Shown: one piece after another, positions 1 to 9,018 of the stretch
Layout of the letters: every line of letters begins with the position of its first letter
Position numbering within the stretch: the first letter of the stretch is position 1
Assembly (NCBI RefSeq): GCF_025566885.1
Contig: NZ_JAOQJQ010000004.1
Span: 186,001-250,000, forward strand
Direction: 5' to 3'
DNA from: Brotonthovivens ammoniilytica
GTDB taxonomy: Bacteria > Bacillota > Clostridia > Lachnospirales > Lachnospiraceae
DNA length: 64,000 bases
The notes under the pieces: generated by a model
Told to the model about the DNA's origin: nothing
Database searches by the model: none
Seen by the model: the letters and a program-made list of their open reading frames with translations, nothing else
Translations under genes and position numbers: made by a program

Positions 1-24
1 AAATTGAAAGAGAGGTTTCTACCT

Positions 25-762
25 ATGATAAGAACCATTTTCGGCGTATTATTCGCTGTAGTTTATCTCATTATCGGGATCCCCGTTCTGTTTATTGAAT
101 GGATCATCGGAAAAATCAACAAACATGCTATGGATATCAGCAGTCTTCGGTTGGTGCAGTGGGCCTTCCGGGTCATTGCAAAAATCTGCGGCATCAAGCT
201 GACTGTCCTGGGTCAGGAAAATCTTCCAAAGGACCAGCCGGTATTATATATAGGAAATCACAGAAGCTATTTTGATATTATTCTGTCCTACTCCCTCTGT
301 CCGGACCTTACCGGATACATTGCCAAAGATACTCTGGAAAAAGTACCTCTTCTTAATATCTGGATGAAACGGCTTTACTGCCTGTTTATGAACAGAGACG
401 ATATGAAGCAGAGTCTGAAAACCATTCTCAAAGGCGCTGAATATGTGAAACAGGGTGTATCTATCTGTATCTTCCCGGAAGGCACCCGGAATAAGGGAAA
501 AGAAACGGAACTTCTTCCCTTTAAGGAAGGCAGCTTTAAAATTGCAGAAAAGACCGGATGCCCCGTCATCCCCATGGCAATCAGCAATTCAGCGGCTGTT
601 ATTGCAGATCATCCGCCTAAAGTTACCCCATGCCATATTATCATTGAATATGGCCAGCCTATTTACCCAAAAGAGCTTCCAAAGGAAGAACGAAAAAAAC
701 TTGGCAGCATTACGCAGCAGGTAATTCAGGAAATGCTTATTAAAAATGAAACTCTAATTTAA
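25..762 (+). CDS. plsC: 1-acyl-sn-glycerol-3-phosphate acyltransferase (PlsC family)
   Basis: Acylates lysophosphatidic acid to phosphatidic acid at the membrane, a step in phospholipid synthesis. The 245-residue protein has a hydrophobic N-terminal segment (about residues 5-30), the acyltransferase motif NHRSYFD (the HX4D catalytic pair) and the substrate-binding motif FPEGTRN. An upstream TTG at position 4 is in frame, but the ATG at 25 sits 9 bases after GAGAGG and is the better start. The stop codon overlaps the ribosome-binding site of the next gene, so the two are probably cotranscribed. Family assignment is firm; acyl-donor preference is unknown. Confidence 0.9.
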   Translation: MIRTIFGVLFAVVYLIIGIPVLFIEWIIGKINKHAMDISSLRLVQWAFRVIAKICGIKLTVLGQENLPKDQPVLYIGNHRSYFDIILSYSLCPDLTGYIAKDTLEKVPLLNIWMKRLYCLFMNRDDMKQSLKTILKGAEYVKQGVSICIFPEGTRNKGKETELLPFKEGSFKIAEKTGCPVIPMAISNSAAVIADHPPKVTPCHIIIEYGQPIYPKELPKEERKKLGSITQQVIQEMLIKNETLI

Positions 763-775
763 GGAGGAACCCCAT

Positions 776-1750
776 ATGAAGGAATACCGCTGGGCCGTCA
801 TCGGCTGTGGCGTCATTGCAAAAGAAATGGCAGAATCCATGAATAAACTGGGCAGAAGCTTTTATGGCGTCTGGAATCGGACGTTTGAAAAAGCCGAAGC
901 ATTTGCGAAGGAATATCAGATTCCCCATGTATACAAAAATGTCCGGGAACTGATAGAAGATACCTCTATAGATATTATCTACATAGCCACGCCCCATAAC
1001 CTGCATTACCCCTTTTTGATAAAAGCATTAAACGCCGGCAGACATGTTTTGTGCGAAAAGGCAATCACCTTAAATTCATCAGAATTAAAGGAAGCTGTTA
1101 TGCTCTCACAAGAACGAAATGTAATCCTGGCCGAGGCAATGACACTCTATCATCTGCCCCTCTACAAAAAACTTCACCAGCTGCTCCAGGAACAGACACT
1201 GGGCTCCCTGCGTTTTATTCAGATGAATTTTGGAAGTTATAAAGTATACGATATGACCAACCGCTTTTTCTGCAGAGAACTGGCCGGAGGCGCACTGCTT
1301 GATATTGGTGTATACGCATTATCCTTTATCCGCTGGTTTTTATCCGCCGCACCAGATCAGATTACATCCCAGGTAAAACTGGCCCCCACCGGCGTAGATG
1401 AGCAGGCCGGTATCCTGCTGACAAATCCCGCCGGAGAAATGGCTTCTGTCTCCATGACCCTTCATGCAAAACAGCCTAAGCGCGGCATGGCCGCTTTTGA
1501 TAAGGGATATCTTGAAATCTATAATTATCCCAGGGCCTGCCAGGCGGTTATCACTTACACAGAAGACGGTCATCAGGAAATTATTGATCTTGGCAATAGC
1601 GAAGACTCATTGATTTATGAAATCCAGGATATGGAAACTGCCGTATCCGGCGGTGAAAACCTTATGCATCTGGACTACACAACAGATGTCATGGACATTA
1701 TGACAAAGCTCAGAAAAGACTGGGGTATCGTTTACCCGGAGGAAGAATAG
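776..1750 (+). CDS. Gfo/Idh/MocA-family NAD(P)-dependent oxidoreductase
   Basis: A 324-residue dehydrogenase of the glucose-fructose oxidoreductase / inositol dehydrogenase type. The N-terminus WAVIGCGVIA is the Rossmann dinucleotide-binding glycine motif. It is followed by the family pattern IATPHNLHYP and by LCEKAITLN, which holds the usual EK(P) lysine. The C-terminal half is the alpha/beta substrate domain (EAMTLYHLP, GGALLDIGVYAL). The substrate, probably a sugar or cyclitol, cannot be told from sequence. AAGGAGG lies 8 bases before the ATG and overlaps the stop of the acyltransferase gene, suggesting an operon with it and with the nitroreductase downstream. Confidence 0.88.
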   Translation: MKEYRWAVIGCGVIAKEMAESMNKLGRSFYGVWNRTFEKAEAFAKEYQIPHVYKNVRELIEDTSIDIIYIATPHNLHYPFLIKALNAGRHVLCEKAITLNSSELKEAVMLSQERNVILAEAMTLYHLPLYKKLHQLLQEQTLGSLRFIQMNFGSYKVYDMTNRFFCRELAGGALLDIGVYALSFIRWFLSAAPDQITSQVKLAPTGVDEQAGILLTNPAGEMASVSMTLHAKQPKRGMAAFDKGYLEIYNYPRACQAVITYTEDGHQEIIDLGNSEDSLIYEIQDMETAVSGGENLMHLDYTTDVMDIMTKLRKDWGIVYPEEE

Positions 1751-1784
1751 ACAAGTTTTAATCAGAAAAAGGAGGAACAAAGCA

Positions 1785-2297
1785 ATGGAATTTAGGGAAG
1801 TTATTAAAAATCGTTATTCCTGCAAAAAATTTGACGGAAGAAAAGTAGACGCCGCGCAGCTTGATGCGATTTTACAGGCCAGCCGTCTAGCGCCTACTGC
1901 CAAAAACTTTCAGGAACAGCACATCTATGTAGTACAGTCAGAAGAAACATTAAAAAAGCTGGACCAGGTTACTCCCTGCCGCTATGGTGCAGCCACCTGC
2001 CTAGTAGTGGCATTTGACACCAGTAATGTATTTACATATCCAGGCGGCAAACGGGACTCCGGTGTGGAAGACGCCACCATTGCAGCAACTCATATGCTTC
2101 TGGCAGCCGCCAATGAAGGCGTGGACAGCTGCTGGATTAATTTCTTTGACCCGGAAGAAATGGCAAAAGTACTTGGACTGCCTGAAAATGAGGAAGTACT
2201 GATGCTGCTGGATCTTGGATACGCGGCAGAGGGAACCCTTCCAACTGCTACACACAATCAGCGAAAAGACCTGACAGAAACCGTCACCTGGCTGTAA
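1785..2297 (+). CDS. Nitroreductase-family flavoprotein
   Basis: A 170-residue FMN-dependent oxidoreductase of the nitroreductase fold. The N-terminal NRYSCKKFD followed by LQASRLAPTAKN is the flavin phosphate-binding region, and the GVDSCWINFF / LGLPENEEV stretch is typical of the C-terminal half. It is at the short end for the family. These enzymes reduce quinones or nitro compounds with NAD(P)H; the real substrate is unknown. AAGGAGG precedes the ATG and a strong terminator follows, so this is the last gene of the three-gene plus-strand unit. Confidence 0.87.
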   Translation: MEFREVIKNRYSCKKFDGRKVDAAQLDAILQASRLAPTAKNFQEQHIYVVQSEETLKKLDQVTPCRYGAATCLVVAFDTSNVFTYPGGKRDSGVEDATIAATHMLLAAANEGVDSCWINFFDPEEMAKVLGLPENEEVLMLLDLGYAAEGTLPTATHNQRKDLTETVTWL

Positions 2298-2342
2298 TTT
2301 AGTCTGATAATTTTCAGTTAGAAGGCGGATTTCGTTAAAAAC

Positions 2343-2386
2343 GGCTGTGAGATTACTTTTTTCAGAAATCTCACAGCCATTTTTTT
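2343..2386 (+). terminator. Rho-independent terminator after nitroreductase gene
   Basis: A perfect 12-bp inverted repeat (GGCTGTGAGATT / AATCTCACAGCC) is followed by a run of seven T on the plus strand. It closes the acyltransferase-oxidoreductase-nitroreductase unit. Confidence 0.9.
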
Positions 2387-2437
2387 CTGTTATATATAAA
2401 AGTTTTGCAATTGAAAAAAATGCTGTCGCCCGGATAA

Positions 2438-3169
2438 CTACAGTCCATTTAACAAAGCATTTTTTACTGTTTCGGCAATAGCCTGCGCTCCTCTCTCATT
2501 TGGATGAATGCCGTCATCCGTATACCATTCCGGGTGTCCTGCTGTTGCCTGACAAATGTCTATGAGATAAATACCTGCCTCTTTTGCAATTTCATTTACC
2601 ACATCCCTGATTGCCTCAAGACGGGCTTCTGTGATTCCATACAAATATCCCTCCTCTGGCCAGTCCGGGGACTTATATGCGCTTGCAGGTGTACAGATAT
2701 AGACATCCGGAGAGGAATCCAGTGACAGATAAGCTAAAAGCAGCTCCTTATACTGCTCTTTAAACACATCTTTTCCTTTCCAGTTTTCCGGTTTCGCATC
2801 ATTAGTTCCAAGCATAAGTACAACAACATCCGGCTGCTCTAGCAGACTTTTCTTATATGCATCTGTCATCCGGTAGGAATCACTGCTTAAGTCCGAAACG
2901 GTTTTTCCGCTTACACCATAATTTTTTACAAGAAAATGCTCTCCCAGCATCCACGTAAGCTGCGCCGGATAACTATCTTTGTGGGGATCCGCTATCCCGG
3001 TTCCAAATGTGATACTGTCCCCTGCGCAGACAATTTTTTTATATCTATCTGCAGAGCCGGAAAAAATTCCCCATCCTCCGCTCTTAACTGCTGTCAGAAT
3101 CCATATTACTGCCAGCACTGCCACAGCCAATCCTATTAAAATTCCATATCTGGCCGTCATATTCTTCAT
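2438..3169 (-). CDS. Membrane-anchored SGNH/GDSL hydrolase
   Basis: A 243-residue lipase/esterase-type hydrolase. An N-terminal hydrophobic segment (about residues 8-27) suggests a signal anchor with the enzyme outside the membrane. The catalytic blocks are clear: GDSITFGTG (nucleophile serine), GVSGKTVSD (block II), LMLGTNDA (block III Asn) and DGIHPNERG (Asp/His). Likely substrates are acyl or acetyl groups on lipids, polysaccharides or cell wall; none can be chosen. It may be cotranscribed with the upstream small membrane protein, 31 bases away on the same strand. Confidence 0.88.
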   Translation of the reverse strand: MKNMTARYGILIGLAVAVLAVIWILTAVKSGGWGIFSGSADRYKKIVCAGDSITFGTGIADPHKDSYPAQLTWMLGEHFLVKNYGVSGKTVSDLSSDSYRMTDAYKKSLLEQPDVVVLMLGTNDAKPENWKGKDVFKEQYKELLLAYLSLDSSPDVYICTPASAYKSPDWPEEGYLYGITEARLEAIRDVVNEIAKEAGIYLIDICQATAGHPEWYTDDGIHPNERGAQAIAETVKNALLNGL

Positions 3170-3200
3170 GGCTTAATATTCCTTTCAGTTTCCAATAGCA

Positions 3201-3653
3201 TTAAGTCTCGCTCCTGCGAGACTCTGGTACAGGACTATCTGCTTCTTCCATTACAGACTCAATCCATGGTTCCAGCCAATCACGATCGCCTGTATAAAAA
3301 ACCCCATCTATGATAAACTCCATGCCATTATTTCCTATTGTATGAACCTCTCCATTTTTCATTGTAACATAATAGGTAAAGCCGCCTCCCACCGGAACTT
3401 TGGGGTTTAATGTGAATCTTCCGGTACATTGATTGATCTTATCCGCAACTTCATCAAATTCATTAAGGCCAAACTCCTTATACCCCTCGCCCTCTACAGC
3501 CGGATGTACAGTCACTTCAATCTTAGCAATCTCTTCTGACTTAACAGTTTTCGCCCAATGCAGCGGCTTTCCAATTTTTATACATAAAATAAGCACGATA
3601 ATAAGAGCCAGAATAAGAAACAGTAAACAAAACAGCTTTTTTTTACTTATCAT
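3201..3653 (-). CDS. Small membrane-anchored extracytoplasmic protein, unknown function
   Basis: Not recognised. The 150-residue protein begins with a long hydrophobic segment (about residues 7-27, Leu/Ile-rich, with cysteines but no convincing lipobox), followed by a probably extracytoplasmic domain with several beta-like stretches (FTYYVTMKNGEVHTIGN). It ends in R-R-S-E-T, and the same four-letter ending (K-S-E-T) occurs on MurF about 770 bp away, encoded by a near-identical 17-base sequence. It lies upstream of and on the same strand as the SGNH hydrolase. Confidence 0.6.
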   Translation of the reverse strand: MISKKKLFCLLFLILALIIVLILCIKIGKPLHWAKTVKSEEIAKIEVTVHPAVEGEGYKEFGLNEFDEVADKINQCTGRFTLNPKVPVGGGFTYYVTMKNGEVHTIGNNGMEFIIDGVFYTGDRDWLEPWIESVMEEADSPVPESRRSET

Positions 3654-3971
3654 AAAATTTGCTCCTTTCCTCTGCAGCTGAATACCACTCTAAATAAGCA
3701 TTATTTTCAGCTGCCCTGTTGAGACACCATTACCAGCACCTGCATTCATTCCATTGAATATCCGATATTTCATTTTTACATTCATAATAATAGTATTTTC
3801 TTAACCTTAAAATACCACTATTTATTTAGAAATGCAATATATCTATTTTTAACAATATTTTAAAGATTCTATTACCGAAAGTAAAATTTGTAATAAACAA
3901 AAAATATCATAAATAAAAGAGCCGCCCTGAAAATATTATCCAGTAACGACTCTATTATTTATAAGCAAAAT
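3654..3971. other. AT-rich intergenic region with no gene seen
   Basis: About 318 AT-rich bases between the start of the small membrane protein gene and the end of murF. The only structure identified is the murF terminator at 3918-3953; the rest presumably holds the promoter of the 3653 gene. Confidence 0.6.
3918..3953 (-). terminator. Terminator of ddl-murF unit
   Basis: On the minus strand AGAGTCG pairs with CGGCTCT (one G-U pair) across a 22-base loop region and is followed by TTTTATTTA, just downstream of the murF stop. Confidence 0.65.
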
Positions 3972-5405
3972 TCAAGTCTCGCTCTTGCGATCTTTATCAT
4001 TTACCTTCTCACCCTCAGCCTGAGAAACCAGCGCTTCCACGACTTTCGGATATTCCATAAAATGAGAAGCCTTTACAAGAATCTGATCTCCCGCTTTTAC
4101 ATAAGCCAGCAAAGCTTCCGTCAATTCCTGTCTTGTTTTAAAATAGTGGACCTCCAGTCCTCCCTTTTTCGCCTCTTTGGTCATTTCTTCAGACAAAATG
4201 CCGCTGCAAAACAGCACATCAATCCCTTTTTGGGCGGCGTATGCCCCTACCTGTCCGTGAAGCTTTCGCGCTTCCGTCCCAAGCTCTCCCATATCGCCAA
4301 GAACTGCAATTTTTCTTCCATTTCCCAAGCTTAACACATCCAGGGAAGCCCGCATAGAAACCGGATTTGCATTATAACAGTCATCAATAATTGTCATGCC
4401 TTTCACATCCAGCAGATTTGTCCGTCCCTGAATGGTTTTGGCATGTTCAATTCCGGAAATGATCTCGTCTTTTGTCAGCCCCAGTGTCAGCCCAACACAG
4501 GCTCCTGCCAATGCATTGTATACATTATGCGCACCTGGAATCGGAATGTTTACAGTTCTTGTTTCATCTTCAAACTCCATAGAAACCCGCATTCCTTTTA
4601 ATCCCAGATTTTGAATATCCCTGCCGGTCACCAGATAATCATCCTGCGCCTTTTTGGCCGTGCCATCTTCTGTAAAATACCGGATAGGTGTAACTCCATG
4701 AACCTTTCCGATCTTTGACAATTTATCATCATTCCCATTTAAAATAATGGTTCCGTCCTTTTTCAGGAAATCAAACATTTCTGACTTTGCTTTTAGGATT
4801 CCGTCTCTGGATTTTAAATTTTCCAGATGACAAAGTCCGATATTGGTCATAACGCAGATATCCGGCTTCGCCATTTTAGCCAGACGGTGCATTTCACCAA
4901 AATCAGAAATACCCATTTCCACAACTGCCGCCTGATGGCAGTCCCGGATTCTTAAAAGGGTCAATGGAAGTCCAATTTCATTATTAAAATTTCCTTCTGT
5001 TTTTAATACTTCAAATTTCTGGGACAAAACAGACGCAATCATTTCTTTCGTACTGGTTTTCCCAACACTGCCTGCAATCCCCACCACAGGTATAGTCAGC
5101 ACCGAACGGTAATATTCCGCAATGTCTTTTAATGCCTGAGGTGTAGATTCCACCAGAATATACGGTCCGTCAGGATCCTGTAATTTAATCTCAGACAGCA
5201 CTGCCGCTGCCCCATTCTCAAATACAGACGGAATAAATTTATGTCCGTCCACCTTCTCTCCCCGGATGGGGATGAACAGATATCCCGGCTGTACCTGACG
5301 GCTGTCAATCACCGCCCCAGCAATTTCTGTCTGTTTTTTTTCTTCCGGACCACAGTATCTTCCTTTACAGGCCGCTGCAATCTTTTCTAATGTCATATGT
5401 TTCAT
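3972..5405 (-). CDS. murF: UDP-N-acetylmuramoyl-tripeptide--D-alanyl-D-alanine ligase (MurF)
   Basis: Adds the D-Ala-D-Ala dipeptide to the UDP-MurNAc-tripeptide in the cytoplasm, the last step of the soluble peptidoglycan precursor. The 477-residue protein shows the Mur-ligase ATP site GIAGSVGKTSTKEM, the central NNEIGLPLTLL region and DDCYNANPVSM near the C-terminal domain. A longer frame reaches into ddl, but the ATG at 5405 has AGGTGAT before it and starts 8 bases after the ddl stop, the normal arrangement. Its substrate comes from the ddl gene directly upstream, so the pair makes and uses D-Ala-D-Ala. Confidence 0.95.
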   Translation of the reverse strand: MKHMTLEKIAAACKGRYCGPEEKKQTEIAGAVIDSRQVQPGYLFIPIRGEKVDGHKFIPSVFENGAAAVLSEIKLQDPDGPYILVESTPQALKDIAEYYRSVLTIPVVGIAGSVGKTSTKEMIASVLSQKFEVLKTEGNFNNEIGLPLTLLRIRDCHQAAVVEMGISDFGEMHRLAKMAKPDICVMTNIGLCHLENLKSRDGILKAKSEMFDFLKKDGTIILNGNDDKLSKIGKVHGVTPIRYFTEDGTAKKAQDDYLVTGRDIQNLGLKGMRVSMEFEDETRTVNIPIPGAHNVYNALAGACVGLTLGLTKDEIISGIEHAKTIQGRTNLLDVKGMTIIDDCYNANPVSMRASLDVLSLGNGRKIAVLGDMGELGTEARKLHGQVGAYAAQKGIDVLFCSGILSEEMTKEAKKGGLEVHYFKTRQELTEALLAYVKAGDQILVKASHFMEYPKVVEALVSQAEGEKVNDKDRKSET

Positions 5406-5413
5406 AGCATCAC

Positions 5414-6466
5414 CTACTGATATTTTTTTAAGGAAATCCGAATCAACTCCTGGCACAGCTCTTCAAAACTCATGCCCACTGCCTGTGCTTCCTGGGGCAG
5501 CAGACTGGTTGGAGTCATCCCCGGCAATGTATTCGCTTCCAGACAGTATATTTCATTCTTTTCATTCAGCAGAAAATCTGAACGCGAATAAGTATTCAGC
5601 CCCAGCACCACTGCAATTTTTTCCGCATAATGCTGCATCTGCTTTGCAATCTCATCCGGAATATCTGCCGGGCAGGTTTCCACTGCACTCCCTGCTTTAT
5701 ATTTATTCTTATAATCATAAAATCCTTCCACCGGAGCGATTTCGATTACAGGAAGAGCCTGGCAATCTATCACGCCTACTGAAAATTCCCGGCCCTTTAC
5801 ATAGGATTCAATTACAATCTCATCTTCATATTTAAACGCTTCATCCAATGCAGCCTGATACTGGACTTCCGTTTCTACAATAGATACTCCAATACTGGAT
5901 CCGCCGCAGCACGGCTTTACCACACAGGGAAATAAAAGCCCCGTTTGGGCAAAGGAATCCGTGCGCTTCGCCCTTTTCATGGAAATTCCTTTTGGTGTTG
6001 GAATCCCGTTAGCCTCAAACAGCTGCTTGCTCATACCTTTGTCCATAGCCAGAGCACTGCTTAAATAACCGGTTCCTGTATATTTTATACCAAACAGATC
6101 AAAAGCCGCCTGAATCTTTCCATTTTCACCATTTTCACCATGAAGTGCCATAAAGACGATATCCGCCCCCTGACACATACGAATAACATTGGGACCAAAA
6201 AAACAGTCCGACTGATCTGCTCTCATAGACTTGATCTTAGCAATATCCGGCGCTTCTGAAGTAATCTGTCCGGTCTTTACACTGACCTCTTCCCAGCGCT
6301 CAAATATATTGCTTACATCTTCCTCTTTATCACTGTATCCCATAAATACATCTAATAAAATAACCCTGTGGCCGCATTTACGTAAAGCCTGGCTGACCTG
6401 TGTACCTGTAATAAAAGAAACGTCACGCTCGGTGCTCAAACCGCCTGCCAAAACTATTATATCCAT
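5414..6466 (-). CDS. ddl: D-alanine--D-alanine ligase (Ddl)
   Basis: ATP-grasp enzyme that joins two D-alanines for MurF. The 350-residue protein has the N-terminal LAGGLSTERDVSF signature, the LHGENGENGKIQ motif, PCVVKPCCGGSSIGVS (ATP-grasp lysine and glycine loop), and LEANTLPGMTPTSLLP near the C-terminus with the metal-binding Glu/Asn. A LTPTS-like C-terminal segment with a hydrophobic binding pocket is usual for D-Ala-D-Ala rather than D-Ala-D-Lac ligases, but specificity is not proven here. It is the first gene of the ddl-murF unit. Confidence 0.94.
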   Translation of the reverse strand: MDIIVLAGGLSTERDVSFITGTQVSQALRKCGHRVILLDVFMGYSDKEEDVSNIFERWEEVSVKTGQITSEAPDIAKIKSMRADQSDCFFGPNVIRMCQGADIVFMALHGENGENGKIQAAFDLFGIKYTGTGYLSSALAMDKGMSKQLFEANGIPTPKGISMKRAKRTDSFAQTGLLFPCVVKPCCGGSSIGVSIVETEVQYQAALDEAFKYEDEIVIESYVKGREFSVGVIDCQALPVIEIAPVEGFYDYKNKYKAGSAVETCPADIPDEIAKQMQHYAEKIAVVLGLNTYSRSDFLLNEKNEIYCLEANTLPGMTPTSLLPQEAQAVGMSFEELCQELIRISLKKYQ

Positions 6467-6699
6467 TTTAAGAGTCTCCTTATTATTTGTTTACTGATTA
6501 TATTATTTCCTTTTAACATTTATTAACGCCGGCATTTATAACTGTTCGGCTATACAGCCGGCAAACAGTTGCACACATTTTGCTTCGTTTATACTAAACC
6601 ATTTCTAATTAGAATACAATATGCTAAAATAAGCTCAATCTTAATTTTTATACAATAGCACACATTATATTATATAGAAAAAGAAAGGAATTTATTTTT

Positions 6700-7431
6700 A
6701 TGATAAAAACCGTATTAATTACAGGTGCCTCCCACGGAATCGGAAAAGAAGCTGCCAGGCTTTTTGCCAGCAGACACTGGAATGTTTTCTTAAACTGCAA
6801 AACCTCTGCAAAGGATATGATAGCATTCTCTGAAGATTTATCCCGGACATATAAAACGGCCTGTACCCCGCTGATCTACGATATATCTGACGATGCCCAG
6901 GCGGAGGATATGTTCGCAGAAATTCATGCCATCTCAAAAGGCCCTGATGTGCTGGTAAATAATGCCGGCATTTCCTATATCGGTCTTCTTGATGCCATGA
7001 ATATCGACGACTGGAACCGGGTAATAAACACCAATCTGACTTCCTTGTTTTCCTGCTGCAAACGGGCGATTCCCCATATGCTCCACGAAAAATCTGGAAA
7101 GATCATTAACATTTCATCTGTCTGGGGAAATGTGGGCGCTTCCTGCGAAGTAGCCTACTCGGCCTCTAAAGGAGGCGTTAATGCATTCACTAAAGCCCTT
7201 GCAAAGGAGCTGGCCCCCAGCAATATTCAGGTAAATGCCATCGCCTGCGGCGTTATAGACACCAGAATGAACCGTTGTTTTTCAGAAGATGAGCGGAGGG
7301 AACTTATGGAAGAAATTCCTGCCGGGCGCTTTGGCAGCCCTCAGGAAACGGCACAGCTTATTTATGACCTTGCCACAGGACACGATTATCTGACCGGTCA
7401 GATTATCTCCCTGGACGGCGGCTGGTGCTAA
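6700..7431 (+). CDS. Short-chain dehydrogenase/reductase (FabG-like)
   Basis: A 243-residue NAD(P)-dependent SDR. It has the cofactor motif TGASHGIGKEA (GxxxGxG), the NNAGIS motif, the catalytic serine in INISSVWG, and the Tyr-Lys pair in YSASKGG. The C-terminal LTGQIISLDGGW is typical of FabG-type 3-oxoacyl-ACP reductases. No fatty-acid synthesis genes are nearby, so its substrate could be another ketone or alcohol. The RBS AAAGGAA lies before the ATG. The 233-bp intergenic region upstream is shared with divergent ddl and contains a small palindrome (CGGCTATACAGCCG, 6547-6560). Confidence 0.88.
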   Translation: MIKTVLITGASHGIGKEAARLFASRHWNVFLNCKTSAKDMIAFSEDLSRTYKTACTPLIYDISDDAQAEDMFAEIHAISKGPDVLVNNAGISYIGLLDAMNIDDWNRVINTNLTSLFSCCKRAIPHMLHEKSGKIINISSVWGNVGASCEVAYSASKGGVNAFTKALAKELAPSNIQVNAIACGVIDTRMNRCFSEDERRELMEEIPAGRFGSPQETAQLIYDLATGHDYLTGQIISLDGGWC

Positions 7432-7922
7432 AATACATAAAACCCAAAAATCCCCGTTGCAATCCCCACTGCTGCTCCGGCTATAACATCTCTGGGAAAA
7501 TGTACGCCTCCAATAACACGTACCGCCGCAAGCAGCACTCCAAGAGCCAGAAACAATATTCCCGCCAGGCTCCAGACAGTTCCAACCGCCATAGCTATCA
7601 TAAAAATAGAAAAGGCATGGCGGCTTGGGAAGGACTGCCCCTTTTTTCTTCGTTTCAATAACGGATGAATATCCAAAACCTCATACGGTCTTTTAGCATT
7701 ATATACTTTTCGAAAGCAGGTAACTGCAGCAAAAGCAATAGCCGGAATTAGAAACACTCTCCAGAAATTTTCATCCCGGCGGCTCACTTCCCATAGCAGC
7801 AGTCCAATATATGCTATGTAGGTCACAGCTGTCAGTATCTTATTTCCCTTTTCAATCACTCTCAGAGCCCGGGGCGTCTTTTTAAAGGGCTCTGAAATCT
7901 TTTCATACAGTTCCTTTGTCAT
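7428..7922 (-). CDS. PAP2-family membrane phosphatase
   Basis: A 164-residue integral membrane phosphatase. The three phosphatase signatures are present: KVYNAKRPYE (KX6RP), FPSRHAFS (PSGH-like with Arg in place of Gly) and VHFPRDVIAG (SRX5HX3D-like). Four or more membrane segments surround them. Proteins of this kind dephosphorylate phosphatidic acid, phosphatidylglycerophosphate or undecaprenyl diphosphate. It is tail-to-tail with the SDR gene, overlapping by 4 bases, so read-through of either gene would be antisense to the other. Confidence 0.87.
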   Translation of the reverse strand: MTKELYEKISEPFKKTPRALRVIEKGNKILTAVTYIAYIGLLLWEVSRRDENFWRVFLIPAIAFAAVTCFRKVYNAKRPYEVLDIHPLLKRRKKGQSFPSRHAFSIFMIAMAVGTVWSLAGILFLALGVLLAAVRVIGGVHFPRDVIAGAAVGIATGIFGFYVF

Positions 7923-8097
7923 CTGTCTTCTCCTGTATTTACATATTTTTTATATTTATATCTTTTTGTATTTGTATTTTTCTGTATTTGTACCTGCCTG
8001 TATTTCATTTATCTATTTCTGCATAATCTGCATTTTTTGTGAATCTGCCTATTACTATAACCTACTTCTGCAAAAATGTTCAAGAACTTTCAGCAGT

Positions 8098-8889
8098 TCA
8101 GCCCAGCGCCACATCCAAAATCATCATAATCAGAAATCCCCCCAGCGCCCCAAGCATTCCGGGGTTTACTCTCACCTCCCGATGGACCTGGGGTATCAGC
8201 TCTTCAATTACCACGTACATCATAGCTCCGGCAGCGAAGGATAAAAGCCAGGGCATCAGAGGTTCAACTGCTCCGGCAGCCAGAACTACCAAAACGCCAA
8301 ACACCGGCTCCACAATTCCCGACATACTCCCATAGAGAAAGGCTCTCAAAGGGGAATGACCGCTTTGAAGCAGCGGCAGCGACACTGCAGCCCCCTCCGG
8401 GAAATTCTGAATACCGATTCCAGCTGCCAGAGCAATCGCCGCAGAAAAGGCCGCATCATTTCCTGCCTGCCCAGCAGCCATGGCAAAAGAAAGCCCTACT
8501 GCCATTCCTTCCGGAATATTATGAAGAGTAACCGCCCATACAAGCAGCGCCGAACTCTTTCTGGATACGATTCCCTCCCCTTGCTGCTGAAGCTTTGGAT
8601 ACAGTGTAGGAAGCAGAGCATCTAATACAATCAAAAACACCGCCCCCAGCACAAATCCTCCGGCGGCAGGAATCCAGCCAATCCCCCCATTAGCCGACGC
8701 TTTCTCAATAGCCGGAAGCAGAAGGCTCCAGATAGACGCAGCAATCATAACGCCCGCCGCAAATCCAAGAAATATTCTCTGTATTCCTTCATTCATCTGT
8801 TTCCGGAATATAAATACCATTGCAGCCCCGGCTGTTGTCATCAAAAAAGTAAATCCCGTACCCTGGGCCGCCCAAACAATCATCTGCAT
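8098..8889 (-). CDS. ZIP-family divalent metal transporter (GufA-like)
   Basis: A 263-residue membrane protein with about eight hydrophobic segments. The metal-binding signatures of the ZIP family are visible: HNIPEGMAVGLSFA in TM4 and NFPEGAAVSLPL in TM5, which together form the binuclear metal site. ZIP proteins bring Zn2+, Fe2+ or Mn2+ into the cytoplasm. GGTGG lies 7 bases before the ATG. It stands alone on its strand; the 170-bp stretch downstream is a pyrimidine-rich, slightly repetitive spacer before the PAP2 gene. Confidence 0.9.
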   Translation of the reverse strand: MQMIVWAAQGTGFTFLMTTAGAAMVFIFRKQMNEGIQRIFLGFAAGVMIAASIWSLLLPAIEKASANGGIGWIPAAGGFVLGAVFLIVLDALLPTLYPKLQQQGEGIVSRKSSALLVWAVTLHNIPEGMAVGLSFAMAAGQAGNDAAFSAAIALAAGIGIQNFPEGAAVSLPLLQSGHSPLRAFLYGSMSGIVEPVFGVLVVLAAGAVEPLMPWLLSFAAGAMMYVVIEELIPQVHREVRVNPGMLGALGGFLIMMILDVALG

Positions 8890-8971
8890 TTTTTGTCCAC
8901 CTGAATAAACTAATCTGTTTTTATTTTATTCAGATTTCTTTTATCTGCGCCTGTCCCTTAAGTTATTTTTC

Positions 8972-8980
8972 TGATATAAT
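8972..8980 (+). promoter_or_regulatory. Probable extended -10 promoter of the DUF4317 gene
   Basis: TGATATAAT fits the extended -10 consensus (TGnTATAAT) about 39 bases before the ATG at 9019. No good -35 box is seen, as is normal for extended -10 promoters. Confidence 0.5.
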
Positions 8981-9018
8981 AGCAACTGCCTGAACAGATT
9001 CATGAAGGAGTGATGAAA

